From contig JAZKZX010000046.1 of the NCBI GenBank assembly GCA_045612925.1, positions 1 through 14,083 of the forward strand: 14,083 nucleotides of DNA. Reading direction: 5' to 3'. The stretch comes from UBA1189 sp045612925 (GTDB lineage Bacteria > Bacteroidota > Bacteroidia > Bacteroidales > Bacteroidaceae). The notes under the pieces were generated by a model, which saw only the letters and a program-made list of their open reading frames with translations, ran no database searches and was not told where the DNA came from. Both the position numbers and the translations under genes were made by a program. The first letter of the stretch is position 1. Every line of letters starts with the position of its first letter. Of this stretch, positions 6,982 through 14,083 are shown piece after piece.

Positions 6982-7806
6982 ATGAAGATACACCACCTTA
7001 TCCTAACCTTTGCCACAAGTCTTGTTTTGACCAACTGTGCCGAGGATATAGAAAAGCTCGCCAAGCCCTACCTCGACCGCGCACAAGAGTCGTACACCAA
7101 CAAGCAGTATGCATTGGCCAAACTACAAATCGATAGTATCAAACAACTTTACCCAAAAGCTTTCGAGACACGCACACAGGCCCAAACATTGCTCATTGAA
7201 GTGGAACTTGCCGAGGCCCGCACCGGCAAGTACTATACCGATAGCCTACTCGCTGAGGCGCAAGTCAAGGCCTCCGCGCTTGCAGCAACCCTCTATCTTG
7301 ACAAGGATGCCAAGTACCAGGACTATGGCTCCTACTACGCTGCACGCCACCGCACCGAAAAGAATGTGGGCAAGAGCTACCTGCGCCCACAGGCGAGCGA
7401 GAAGGACGGAACCTTCACCATCACGACCTTCTACCGTGGCAAACCCATCGATGCACACACTCTACGCTTCACGGCTCCAGATGGCAGTTATATAGAGCTA
7501 CAACCCACGGAAGCCCCCTATGTAATGAGCGATGCTACAGGACGTACAGAACGTACCGACTTTGCTGCCGCACCCGATGTAGCACACTTAGTAGCCCAGC
7601 ACACCAACACAAAGATTTCCATCATTGGTAATAGCGGAAAGGCGCAGATACCCTTTGCCAAAGCCGATGCCGAGGCCCTCGCACAAGTAGCCGACCTCGC
7701 TGCTGCCCTGCAGAACACGACAGCCTTACAGACACAACAGCAAGAGCTCAACCGCCGCATCACCTTCTACGAGGAACGTCAAACACAACGACAACCTATA
7801 GAATAG
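6982..7806 (+). CDS. Putative lipoprotein of unknown function, helical N-terminal part
   Basis: The 274-residue protein has a lipoprotein-type signal peptide with a lipobox-like LTNC ending at Cys19; Asn just before the Cys is unusual, so lipidation is likely but not certain. Residues about 20-110 are helical with a tetratricopeptide-like spacing (AQESYTNKQYALAKLQIDSI, LAEAQVKASALAATLYL), the middle (about 130-200) looks like a beta-rich domain (GTFTITTFYRGKPIDAHTLRF), and the C-terminal 50 residues are Ala/Gln-rich and probably coiled coil (ADLAAALQNTTALQTQQQEL). I recognise no named domain. It stands alone, divergent from cca, with its own weak promoter and a T-run (7833-7840) behind it. 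Envelope location is inferred from the signal; function is unknown. Confidence 0.75.
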   Translation: MKIHHLILTFATSLVLTNCAEDIEKLAKPYLDRAQESYTNKQYALAKLQIDSIKQLYPKAFETRTQAQTLLIEVELAEARTGKYYTDSLLAEAQVKASALAATLYLDKDAKYQDYGSYYAARHRTEKNVGKSYLRPQASEKDGTFTITTFYRGKPIDAHTLRFTAPDGSYIELQPTEAPYVMSDATGRTERTDFAAAPDVAHLVAQHTNTKISIIGNSGKAQIPFAKADAEALAQVADLAAALQNTTALQTQQQELNRRITFYEERQTQRQPIE

Positions 7807-7871
7807 TATCACTTTTATCGTGAGCTGGTGTGTTTTTTTTACATTCCTGTACATCTTTATAAAATATTCAG

Positions 7872-7879
7872 TATATTTG
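7872..7879 (+). promoter_or_regulatory. Predicted promoter -7 element for the RSH-mnmA operon
   Basis: TATATTTG fits TAnnTTTG exactly and lies 25 bases before the start codon at 7905, giving a leader of about 20 bases. The -33 position (about 7849) has no TTG; a run of eight T (7833-7840) lies just upstream. Confidence 0.5.
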
Positions 7880-7904
7880 CGTCTGTCTTCTTAAACATAC
7901 AACT

Positions 7905-9788
7905 ATGACGACAGACTATGACAAAATGGTAACAGATGCAAGGGATGAACTTTTTGATTGCGTCAAGAAACGAAGATTCAATAATACGGAACTCGACCTC
8001 GTGTATCGTGCCTATGCCTTGGCTGAGGAGGCACACCGCCCCCAACGCCGCAAGAGTGGAGAGCCCTACATACTGCATCCCATCGCAGTGGCGATGATTG
8101 TGGCCAATGAGATTGGCCTCGGCGCCGAGCCCATTTGTGCAGCCCTGTTGCACGATGTTGTCGAAGACACCGACCATACGGTGAAGGAGATACGCGAGAT
8201 GTTTGGCGACGATGTAGCCACACTGGTCAACGTGGTGACGAAGAAAAAGAAAAAACACTATGAGACCTCACTGCAGGTCGACAACTATAAGCAGATGTTG
8301 CAGTCTATCCACTACGACATACGCGCTCTACTCATCAAACTTGCCGACCGCCTGCACAATATGCGCACCCTAAAGTCGATGTTACCACACAAGCAGCTAA
8401 AGATTGCTTCGGAAACTGACTACTTCTATGCCCCTTTGGCCAACCGTCTGGGATTGTATCAGATAAAGACTGAACTTGAGAACCTCAGCTTCCGCTACCG
8501 CCAACCCAACGAGTACGATGAGGTAAAAGGATATATCACCCGCTATGTAGAGGAACACGCCGCTGCAGCAGAGGCTTGGATGGGACCCATCCGTGAAGTA
8601 TTGGCACTGCGCGGTATCCACGCCACCGTAGTGTGTGAGCCACGCTCGGCCTACTCCATATGGGCAAAAATGCAGGAAGATAGCATATCGTTGAGCGAGG
8701 TGGAGCACATCCGTATCGTACACATCAACTACGATAACTGGAGAGAGCTTGAAATGAATGAGAAAGAAATGGCGCTACTCATATACTCACTCATCACGAA
8801 TATCTATTCAGAGAAACCCAGTAGCATGAACAGCTATCTCGATGTGCCGAAAGACAACAACTACCGCAGCCTACACTGCAAGCTCATGGGCAATGAGGGA
8901 CGTTGGATGGAGGTACACATCGCCTCAACAGAGATGAGAGAGGTATCCAACCACGGATGTCTCATCGGACGAGAGCGCAATGTAGAACGCTGGCTCGACA
9001 ACTTCCGCCGCGTACTAAAGGAACTAGCAGACCAAGGAAAGAATGGTGGTTTCATGGAGGATGTGCGCTCCACCTTCTACGAGGACGACATCTATGTGTT
9101 CACGCCCCAAGGGAAAATGGTGGTGCTCCCCAAAGGATCAACGGCCATCGACTTCGCCTTCGAGATACACAATAAGGTGGGCGAACAGATGAAGTTTGCC
9201 GTCATCAACGACAAGCTATGCTCGGTGAAAACCGTATTGCAGAAGGGCGACCGCGTGCGCATCGGTACCGACGACACCCCCTCCATAGACGCTTCATGGC
9301 TCGATCATGTCATCACCTATAAGGCCAAAGCAGGTATACGTCGTTTCCTACATAAGAATCCCGTCAAGATGGGCGACCTCGTACTATGCCCCAAATGCAA
9401 ACCTATCTTTGGTGACGAAGTCATCGGTTTTCGCCTTCCCGACGGACGCATCGAAGTGCACCAATGCCACTGCCGCCAAGCCATCTCGATGGCTGCCGAA
9501 GCGGGTGACAGCATTGAGAAGGCTGTAGACATGCGCGAGTTTGAACAGATGTCATTCCCCGTACAGTTCCATGTAGAGTCCGTCAACAAGAATCAGTTGC
9601 TACTCACCATCGTGTCGCTCGTATCACAAAAGATGGGGCTTAGCCTGGGGAACCTACACTCGACGATCGAAGACGACATTGTGTCGACAGACTTCGAAGT
9701 ATTCGTTCATTCACACAACGACATCAGTCAACTCAAAAATGCTCTTACCGCACTACCCCATGTGTATGGACTGAGAACGCAATTCTAA
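7905..9788 (+). CDS. rsh: RelA/SpoT homologue: intact (p)ppGpp hydrolase, degenerate synthetase
   Basis: The 627-residue protein is a long-form RSH. The N-terminal HD hydrolase keeps every key residue I can place: Arg in HRPQRRKSGEPY (44-55), His58 of LHPI, HDVVED (83-88), and LADRLHNMRT (146-155). The synthetase region (about 235-360) is eroded. Where active enzymes have GRPKH, this has CEPRS (244-248); the metal-binding Asp of YDLxAxR is His268 and its Arg is His273; EVQIRT is EVHIAS (336-341), and EYGxAAHW is NHGCLIGR. Only NYRSLH (319-324) remains close. The C-terminal half is complete: TGS (about 393-455), the Cys/His zinc-finger-like segment CPKC...HQCHC (495-523) and an ACT domain (about 551-627). 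It should therefore degrade (p)ppGpp but probably not make it. The gene heads an operon with a DUF3256 protein (11-base gap) and mnmA. Another protein elsewhere would have to supply the alarmone. Confidence 0.92.
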   Translation: MTTDYDKMVTDARDELFDCVKKRRFNNTELDLVYRAYALAEEAHRPQRRKSGEPYILHPIAVAMIVANEIGLGAEPICAALLHDVVEDTDHTVKEIREMFGDDVATLVNVVTKKKKKHYETSLQVDNYKQMLQSIHYDIRALLIKLADRLHNMRTLKSMLPHKQLKIASETDYFYAPLANRLGLYQIKTELENLSFRYRQPNEYDEVKGYITRYVEEHAAAAEAWMGPIREVLALRGIHATVVCEPRSAYSIWAKMQEDSISLSEVEHIRIVHINYDNWRELEMNEKEMALLIYSLITNIYSEKPSSMNSYLDVPKDNNYRSLHCKLMGNEGRWMEVHIASTEMREVSNHGCLIGRERNVERWLDNFRRVLKELADQGKNGGFMEDVRSTFYEDDIYVFTPQGKMVVLPKGSTAIDFAFEIHNKVGEQMKFAVINDKLCSVKTVLQKGDRVRIGTDDTPSIDASWLDHVITYKAKAGIRRFLHKNPVKMGDLVLCPKCKPIFGDEVIGFRLPDGRIEVHQCHCRQAISMAAEAGDSIEKAVDMREFEQMSFPVQFHVESVNKNQLLLTIVSLVSQKMGLSLGNLHSTIEDDIVSTDFEVFVHSHNDISQLKNALTALPHVYGLRTQF

Positions 9789-9799
9789 GATAAAATATA

Positions 9800-10438
9800 A
9801 TGAAGCGCATATTATATACCTTCTTACTCTTATTTGCAGTATCTATCCAAGTAGAGGCAAAAAAGCCTATGCGAGAATGGCTGAAGACAATGCCCGACTC
9901 GGTGATGCCTTTGCTGACGAAGAACAATCGGTTGGACTTTATTGATTACTACGACGCCAAAATGGAAGCCGTGGTAACTAATCGTTTAGATGGAAAATCG
10001 CGTATGACCAAACTAACCGATGATTATATACAGATAAGCTATACCCCATCGACAAATATAACAATGAGGCTACTCCCCGTCAGTGACTCGACTAATGTTC
10101 TCTGCATGGTAACAACAATTGTTGGCACTGCCAGTGATAGCCGCATAGCCTTCTTCGACGCACAATGGCAACCATTGGAAACTGCATTACATCTAACAGA
10201 ACCATGCATAGATGATTTCCGCTCTATTTCGCAGAACAACCCAACCGATGAAATCTGGGACAAAATGGATATCTTCTTCCGCATCTACTGTATGGAGACT
10301 GAGAACACCGAGTTAAAATGTACGATCACAACTCCTAACTACCTTTCCAAAGAGGACAAAGAAGCGATAACCCCCTATCTGCGCAACAAGCCCCTCATCT
10401 ATTGTTGGACCAACGGAAAATACCAACGCAATGAATAA
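9800..10438 (+). CDS. DUF3256 family secreted protein
   Basis: The 212-residue protein has a signal peptide (about 1-20, LYTFLLLFAVSIQVEA). The segment MREWLKTMPDSVMPLLTKNN (24-43) followed by RLDFIDYYDAKMEA (44-57) is what I recognise as the DUF3256 family of Bacteroidales. The rest is a mixture of short strands without catalytic-looking clusters or membrane segments. Function is unknown; the signal peptide places it in the periplasm or envelope. It starts 11 bases behind the RSH gene and overlaps mnmA by eight bases, so all three genes are probably on one transcript and its translation coupled to that of mnmA. A secreted protein between two cytosolic RNA- and stress-related genes is odd. 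Confidence 0.75.
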   Translation: MKRILYTFLLLFAVSIQVEAKKPMREWLKTMPDSVMPLLTKNNRLDFIDYYDAKMEAVVTNRLDGKSRMTKLTDDYIQISYTPSTNITMRLLPVSDSTNVLCMVTTIVGTASDSRIAFFDAQWQPLETALHLTEPCIDDFRSISQNNPTDEIWDKMDIFFRIYCMETENTELKCTITTPNYLSKEDKEAITPYLRNKPLIYCWTNGKYQRNE

Positions 10439-11531
10439 CCGCCGAGTACTCATCGGCATGAGCGGTGGCATTGATAGTACAGCCGCGTGCCTTATGCTAC
10501 AAGAGCAAGGTTACGAGGTAGTGGGTGTAACCATGCGTGTATTTGATTTGCCCTCTCAATTGAATGAAGAGGGAATACCGTACTTTATCCATGAGGCTCA
10601 AGAAGTAGCCCAGCGCTTAGGGATAGAACATCATGTGGCGGACGAACGTGAAGGTTTCCGCAACAAGATAGTGCAATACTTTATTGACGAATACATGCAG
10701 GGGCGCACACCTAACCCTTGTGTTATGTGCAACCCTCTATTCAAGTTTCGTGTACTCACAGAGTGGGCTGATCGTCTCGATTGCACCTACATAGCAACTG
10801 GACATTATGTACAAACGATTTGCGAAAAGGGGCATCATTACATCATCACCGGAGATGATCCACAGAAGGACCAGAGCTACTTCCTTTGGGGACTCAGCCA
10901 AGAAGTATTAACACGATGCATATTCCCCTTGGGCAATTGGAAGAAGAACGAGGTACGCCAATACCTCACCGACAAAGGTTTTACTCTCAAAGCCAAGGAG
11001 GGAGAAAGCATGGAGGTATGTTTTATCGAGGGCGACTATAGAGATTTCCTTCATGAATACTGTCCACAGATAGATACACTCGTGGGAGAAGGAAAATTTG
11101 TGGACAATGCGGGACGCCCATTGGGTATTCATAAAGGCTACCCCTACTATACAATCGGACAACGCAAAGGTCTCGGTATTGCTTTGGGAAAACCAGCCTA
11201 TGTTCTTAAACTCAACCCTGACAAAAACACCGTAATGCTGGGTGATGCCCAAGAACTCATTACACATTACATGCTCATCGAACAGTTAAAAGTCGTTGAC
11301 CCTGTGCATTTTACATTAGAAGAAGGACTTTCCGTACGTATCCGATATCGCAGCAGATCTGTGCCTTGCAATATCGTGCGCAAAGTTGAAGATGGACGTA
11401 TTCTCGTACGCTTTCATGAAGAGGTTTCGGCAGTCACACCTGGCCAATCTGCCGTATTTTATATAGAGAACAAACTCGTAGGCGGAGCCTTCATCGCATC
11501 ACAACGCGGCATTGGACAATGGATTGACTAG
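10431..11531 (+). CDS. mnmA: tRNA-specific 2-thiouridylase MnmA
   Basis: The 366-residue enzyme thiolates U34 in the anticodon of the tRNAs for Lys, Glu and Gln, using ATP and sulfur passed from a relay. The ATP pyrophosphatase loop SGGIDST is at 11-17. The catalytic Cys pair is Cys100 (TPNPCVMCN, 93-101) and Cys197 (ESMEVCFIEG, 192-201); an additional Cys97 makes CxxC, as in many non-enterobacterial members. The tRNA-binding TGHY (123-126) and QSYFLW (148-153), and the C-terminal TIGQRKGLGI (241-250) and SVRIRYR (301-307), are all present. Length is normal. The start ATG at 10431 lies inside the end of the DUF3256 gene, overlapping by eight bases. Bacteroidales often carry two MnmA paralogues, so this may be one of two; the window cannot tell. 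Confidence 0.95.
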   Translation: MNNRRVLIGMSGGIDSTAACLMLQEQGYEVVGVTMRVFDLPSQLNEEGIPYFIHEAQEVAQRLGIEHHVADEREGFRNKIVQYFIDEYMQGRTPNPCVMCNPLFKFRVLTEWADRLDCTYIATGHYVQTICEKGHHYIITGDDPQKDQSYFLWGLSQEVLTRCIFPLGNWKKNEVRQYLTDKGFTLKAKEGESMEVCFIEGDYRDFLHEYCPQIDTLVGEGKFVDNAGRPLGIHKGYPYYTIGQRKGLGIALGKPAYVLKLNPDKNTVMLGDAQELITHYMLIEQLKVVDPVHFTLEEGLSVRIRYRSRSVPCNIVRKVEDGRILVRFHEEVSAVTPGQSAVFYIENKLVGGAFIASQRGIGQWID

Positions 11532-11597
11532 TAAACATCTTGTCATCTCCACTTACCAATTAGGTTACTTAGGGATTGTTTCTTATAAAAAACCTTA

Positions 11598-11622
11598 TTT
11601 TTCAGTACAAATCACTGAAAAA
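11598..11622. promoter_or_regulatory. Perfect 9-bp inverted repeat upstream of the glycogen promoter
   Basis: TTTTTCAGT (11598-11606) and ACTGAAAAA (11614-11622) flank the seven-base spacer ACAAATC. The site ends four bases before the predicted -33 element, about 54 bases before the expected transcription start, a usual place for an activator. On the + strand no T-run follows, so it does not look like a terminator for mnmA. Confidence 0.4.
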
Positions 11623-11625
11623 AAG

Positions 11626-11656
11626 TTTCTTATTCATTAATGTTTTTGTACCTTTG
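11626..11656 (+). promoter_or_regulatory. Predicted promoter of the glycogen genes
   Basis: TACCTTTG (11649-11656) fits the -7 consensus; TTTC at 11626-11629 is an imperfect -33 element at 20 bases spacing. The -7 and its flank (GTACCTTTGCACC) closely resemble those of rplU (GTACCTTTGTGCC). The promoter lies downstream of the ATG at 11640, which rules that codon out as the start of the next gene. Confidence 0.65.
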
Positions 11657-11684
11657 CACCTTCAAATTTGAAAAGGTATTAGTA

Positions 11685-13364
11685 ATGAATGTAAAAAAAG
11701 CAACCCCCGACTATATCTTTGAGGTAAGTTGGGAGGTGTGTAATAAGGTTGGAGGCATCTATACGGTGCTCTCTACGAGGGCAAAAACTATTTTAGCACA
11801 GACAAATGCCCAATTAGTGTTTATCGGACCTGATCTCTGGAAAGATGCAGAGAATCCTCTCTTTAAAGAAGACAAACGGCTTTTGGCCGGATGGCGAAAA
11901 AAAGCAACCGAAGAAGGCTTTGAAATTCGTATTGGACGATGGGATATTCCCGGTGAGCCCATTGCCGTGTTGGTCGACTTTACTCCTTATTATAATATAA
12001 AGAACGATATTTATGCAGAAGCATGGAATCTCTTCAGTGTAGATTCATTACATGCTTACGGCGATTATGACGAGGCCAGCATGTTCTCATATGCTGCAGC
12101 ACGAGTAGCAGAAAGCTACTACAACCACATCATCGCTAAGGAGGCAAAGAAAACAGGCAATACACCCAAAGTAATCTATCAGGCCCATGAGTGGATGACT
12201 GGTCTTGGTGCGCTCTTTTTGAAACACTGGATTCCATCAATCGCTACCATCTTCACCACTCACGCCACCTCTATCGGCCGCTCTATCGCTGGAAATATGA
12301 AGCCCCTCTATGACCACATGAGTGGCTATAATGGTGACCAGATGGCAAACGAGCTCAACATGGAGTCAAAGCACTCAATTGAGAAACAATCAGCACATCG
12401 CGTAGATTGCTTTACTACAGTAAGTGAAATCACAGACATTGAATGTACACAATTGTTGGAGAAACCAGCTGATGTTATCTTGGTAAATGGTTTTGAGGAC
12501 GACTTTGTACCCAAAGGGGCTGCTTTCACTGCAAAACGCAAAGAGGCTCGTAAAGTAATGCTTAATGTAGCCAGCAAGTTGCTTGGACAGGAGTTTGCAA
12601 ACGACACAATTATCGTATCTACCGGTGGTCGTTACGAGTTCCGTAATAAGGGTATTGATATCTTGCTTGAATCACTTAAGCGTCTCGCCAATGAGCCTTC
12701 GCTCGACCGCGATGTATTGGCATTCATCAATGTGCCCGCATGGGTTAAGGGCCCACGCAAGGACTTGCAAGAGCGCTTAGAAAGCCCCTTATGCTCAGTA
12801 ACACCACTTGAGACATCGGTTATCAGCCATGAACTCTACAACATGGATGATGACAAGGCGCTCTCCATGATGCGTGCCATCGGTCTCGACAACAATCCCA
12901 ATAGCCGCGTGAAGGTCATCTTCGTACCTTGCTATCTCAACGGCAATGATGGCATCTTCAACATGCCCTACTACGATTTGTTGCCTGGTGATGATCTCGC
13001 TGTATATCCCTCTTACTATGAGCCTTGGGGCTATACTCCGCTCGAAAGTGTAGCGTTCCATGTACCTACTATCACTACTGACCTCGCAGGATTCGGACTC
13101 TGGGCAAACTCACTCAAGGGTGAGTATAGCCAGCTCGAAGATGGCGTGAAGGTTGTGCACCGCACCGATAGCAACTGGGACGAGGCTGCCAACGAAATCA
13201 AGAACACCATACTCACCTTCACCAAGATGGACGACAAACAGATAGCCGACCTCCGTCGCCGCGCTGCTGCTATCGCCAAGAAGGCTCTATGGGACAAGTT
13301 TGTGAAGTATTATCTCGAAGCATACGATATCGCTTTGAGCAAGGTCGAACAGATTAAAGATTAA
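11685..13364 (+). CDS. Glycogen synthase, eukaryote-type (GT3 family)
   Basis: The enzyme (559 residues from the ATG at 11685) extends glycogen by adding glucose to alpha-1,4 chains. It matches the eukaryotic GYS/GT3 family, not the usual bacterial GlgA (GT5): FEVSWEVCNKVGGIYTVL near the N-terminus, HEWMTGLG, ATIFTTHATSIGRSIAGN, FTTVSEIT and, near the C-terminus, YPSYYEPWGYTPLES with the catalytic Glu pair, then TDLAGFG. GT3 enzymes use UDP-glucose; that sugar donor is inferred here. An in-frame ATG at 11640 would add 15 residues but lies upstream of the promoter, and family homology starts after 11685. The last helix (RRRAAAIAKKALWDKFVKYY) aligns with the arginine-rich helix that binds glucose-6-phosphate in eukaryotic enzymes but has fewer arginines. 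It stands 69 bases before the phosphorylase gene and is probably co-transcribed with it. Confidence 0.93.
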   Translation: MNVKKATPDYIFEVSWEVCNKVGGIYTVLSTRAKTILAQTNAQLVFIGPDLWKDAENPLFKEDKRLLAGWRKKATEEGFEIRIGRWDIPGEPIAVLVDFTPYYNIKNDIYAEAWNLFSVDSLHAYGDYDEASMFSYAAARVAESYYNHIIAKEAKKTGNTPKVIYQAHEWMTGLGALFLKHWIPSIATIFTTHATSIGRSIAGNMKPLYDHMSGYNGDQMANELNMESKHSIEKQSAHRVDCFTTVSEITDIECTQLLEKPADVILVNGFEDDFVPKGAAFTAKRKEARKVMLNVASKLLGQEFANDTIIVSTGGRYEFRNKGIDILLESLKRLANEPSLDRDVLAFINVPAWVKGPRKDLQERLESPLCSVTPLETSVISHELYNMDDDKALSMMRAIGLDNNPNSRVKVIFVPCYLNGNDGIFNMPYYDLLPGDDLAVYPSYYEPWGYTPLESVAFHVPTITTDLAGFGLWANSLKGEYSQLEDGVKVVHRTDSNWDEAANEIKNTILTFTKMDDKQIADLRRRAAAIAKKALWDKFVKYYLEAYDIALSKVEQIKD

Positions 13365-13411
13365 TCTTGACTATTGTCTATCGACCGTTGGAATTTAATA
13401 AAATAGAAACA

Positions 13412-13433
13412 ATCATTAGTTAACTATTGTGAT
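13412..13433. repeat. Short palindrome before the phosphorylase start codon
   Basis: TAGTTAACTA (13417-13426) is a perfect 10-base palindrome, flanked less symmetrically by ATCA (13412-13415) and TGAT (13430-13433), the last base of which abuts the ATG. It could be a binding site or chance in AT-rich DNA. Confidence 0.25.
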
Positions 13434-14083
13434 ATGAAAATTAAAGTTAGTAATTCAAACGCACCTGCTTGGAAAGAGGTGAACGTTAAGTCGCACATTC
13501 CCGCTGAGCTTGCATGCTTGAGCGAGATGGCGCGCAACATTTGGTGGTCTTGGACTCCCGAGGCTCGTGAAATGTTCAAGAGCCTGAATCCCACTCTTTG
13601 GAAAGAGTGTGGCTTGAATCCCGTGCTCCTTCTCGAGCGTCTCAGCTACGAGACCTTGGAGGAGATGGCAAAGGACGAGGCAGTACTCGCTCGTATCAAC
13701 AGCGTGTACAAGATGTTCCGTGAGTATATGGATGTTAAGCCCAACGCTGAGCGCCCTTCAGTAGCTTACTTCTGCATGGAGTATGGTCTCACACACGTAC
13801 TTCGTATCTACTCTGGTGGTCTCGGTGTACTCGCTGGTGACTACTTGAAGGAGGCTTCTGACTCTAACGTAGACATGTGCGCCGTAGGTTTCCTCTATCG
13901 TTACGGTTACTTCACACAGAGCCTCTCTATCGACGGTCAGCAGATCGCCAACTACGAGGCTTCAAACTTCCCCAACCTCCCCTTGGAGCGTGTGATGGAC
14001 GAGAACGGCAAGCCCCTCGTAGTAGCTGTGCCCTACATCAACTATCAGGTTTACGCTTACGTATGGAAGGTACAGGTAGGTCG
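13434..14083 (+). CDS. glgP: Alpha-glucan (glycogen) phosphorylase, 5' part
   Basis: The reading frame starts at ATG 13434 and runs open to the window's end (216 full codons), so only the N-terminal part is seen. Residues about 22-95 (ELACLSEMARNIWWSWTPEA, then LNPTLWKECGLNPVLLLERL) match the DUF3417 domain that marks the long alpha-glucan phosphorylases. After that VAYFCMEYG, IYSGGLGVLAGDYLKEASD and VGFLYRYGYFTQ are the start of the GT35 catalytic domain. The enzyme releases glucose-1-phosphate from glycogen using phosphate and pyridoxal phosphate; the lysine for the cofactor lies beyond the window. Codon use is strongly biased, suggesting high expression. It follows the glycogen synthase by 69 bases with no convincing promoter of its own. 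Confidence 0.93.
   Translation, partial: MKIKVSNSNAPAWKEVNVKSHIPAELACLSEMARNIWWSWTPEAREMFKSLNPTLWKECGLNPVLLLERLSYETLEEMAKDEAVLARINSVYKMFREYMDVKPNAERPSVAYFCMEYGLTHVLRIYSGGLGVLAGDYLKEASDSNVDMCAVGFLYRYGYFTQSLSIDGQQIANYEASNFPNLPLERVMDENGKPLVVAVPYINYQVYAYVWKVQVG

Noticed and set aside
7809..7840. Possible terminator behind the lipoprotein gene (TCAC/GTGA followed later by eight T).
   Set aside because: The stem is only 4 bp and is separated from the T-run, so it is too weak to call.
11640..11684. Upstream in-frame ATG extending the glycogen synthase by 15 residues.
   Set aside because: The predicted promoter -7 element lies inside this stretch and the family similarity begins after 11685.

Overview
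The window comes from a member of the Bacteroidales (phylum Bacteroidota), most likely Prevotella-like. Four things point there. The promoters are of the TTG-N(18-21)-TAnnTTTG type recognised by the Bacteroidota primary sigma factor. Ribosome binding sites are weak or absent. The protein families (DUF3256, PorT-like barrel, LysM plus periplasmic-binding protein, RelA/SpoT homologue without a working synthetase, eukaryote-type glycogen synthase) are typical of the group. Finally, the cca, mnmA and ribosomal protein sequences resemble those of that order. The genus assignment is inference.

Layout. Positions 1-3840 carry an envelope block on the + strand: a secreted CapA-type metallophosphatase-fold protein, then from its own promoter a LysM/type-1 periplasmic-binding protein directly abutting an outer-membrane beta-barrel gene. 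Positions 3841-4650 hold the ribosomal operon rplU-rpmA, with the best promoter of the window, a structured-looking leader and a strong intrinsic terminator. Positions 4686-6757 on the - strand hold the HD-type CCA-adding enzyme followed, with no gap, by an AlbA_2/winged-helix protein. A 224-bp divergent region (6758-6981) separates these from a putative lipoprotein (6982-7806). Positions 7905-11531 form a probable three-gene operon: a RelA/SpoT homologue, a DUF3256 protein and mnmA. Positions 11685 to the window end hold glycogen synthase (GT3 type) and the start of alpha-glucan phosphorylase.

How the genes fit together. The last two genes make a synthesis/degradation pair for glycogen. cca, mnmA, rplU, rpmA and the RSH gene all concern tRNA, the ribosome or the response to translation stress, but they lie in separate transcription units and nothing here shows that they form one system. 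This is mostly a core-genome region: no insertion sequence, prophage, CRISPR array, tRNA or rRNA gene is visible. The observations most worth a second look are the RSH protein with an intact hydrolase and an eroded synthetase, the eukaryote-type glycogen synthase with a reduced regulatory helix, the LysM/LpoA-like architecture coupled to a barrel, nested inverted repeats in the predicted cca leader, and the tight coupling of DUF3256 and AlbA_2 genes to tRNA genes. I did not find a clear, previously undescribed multi-gene system.
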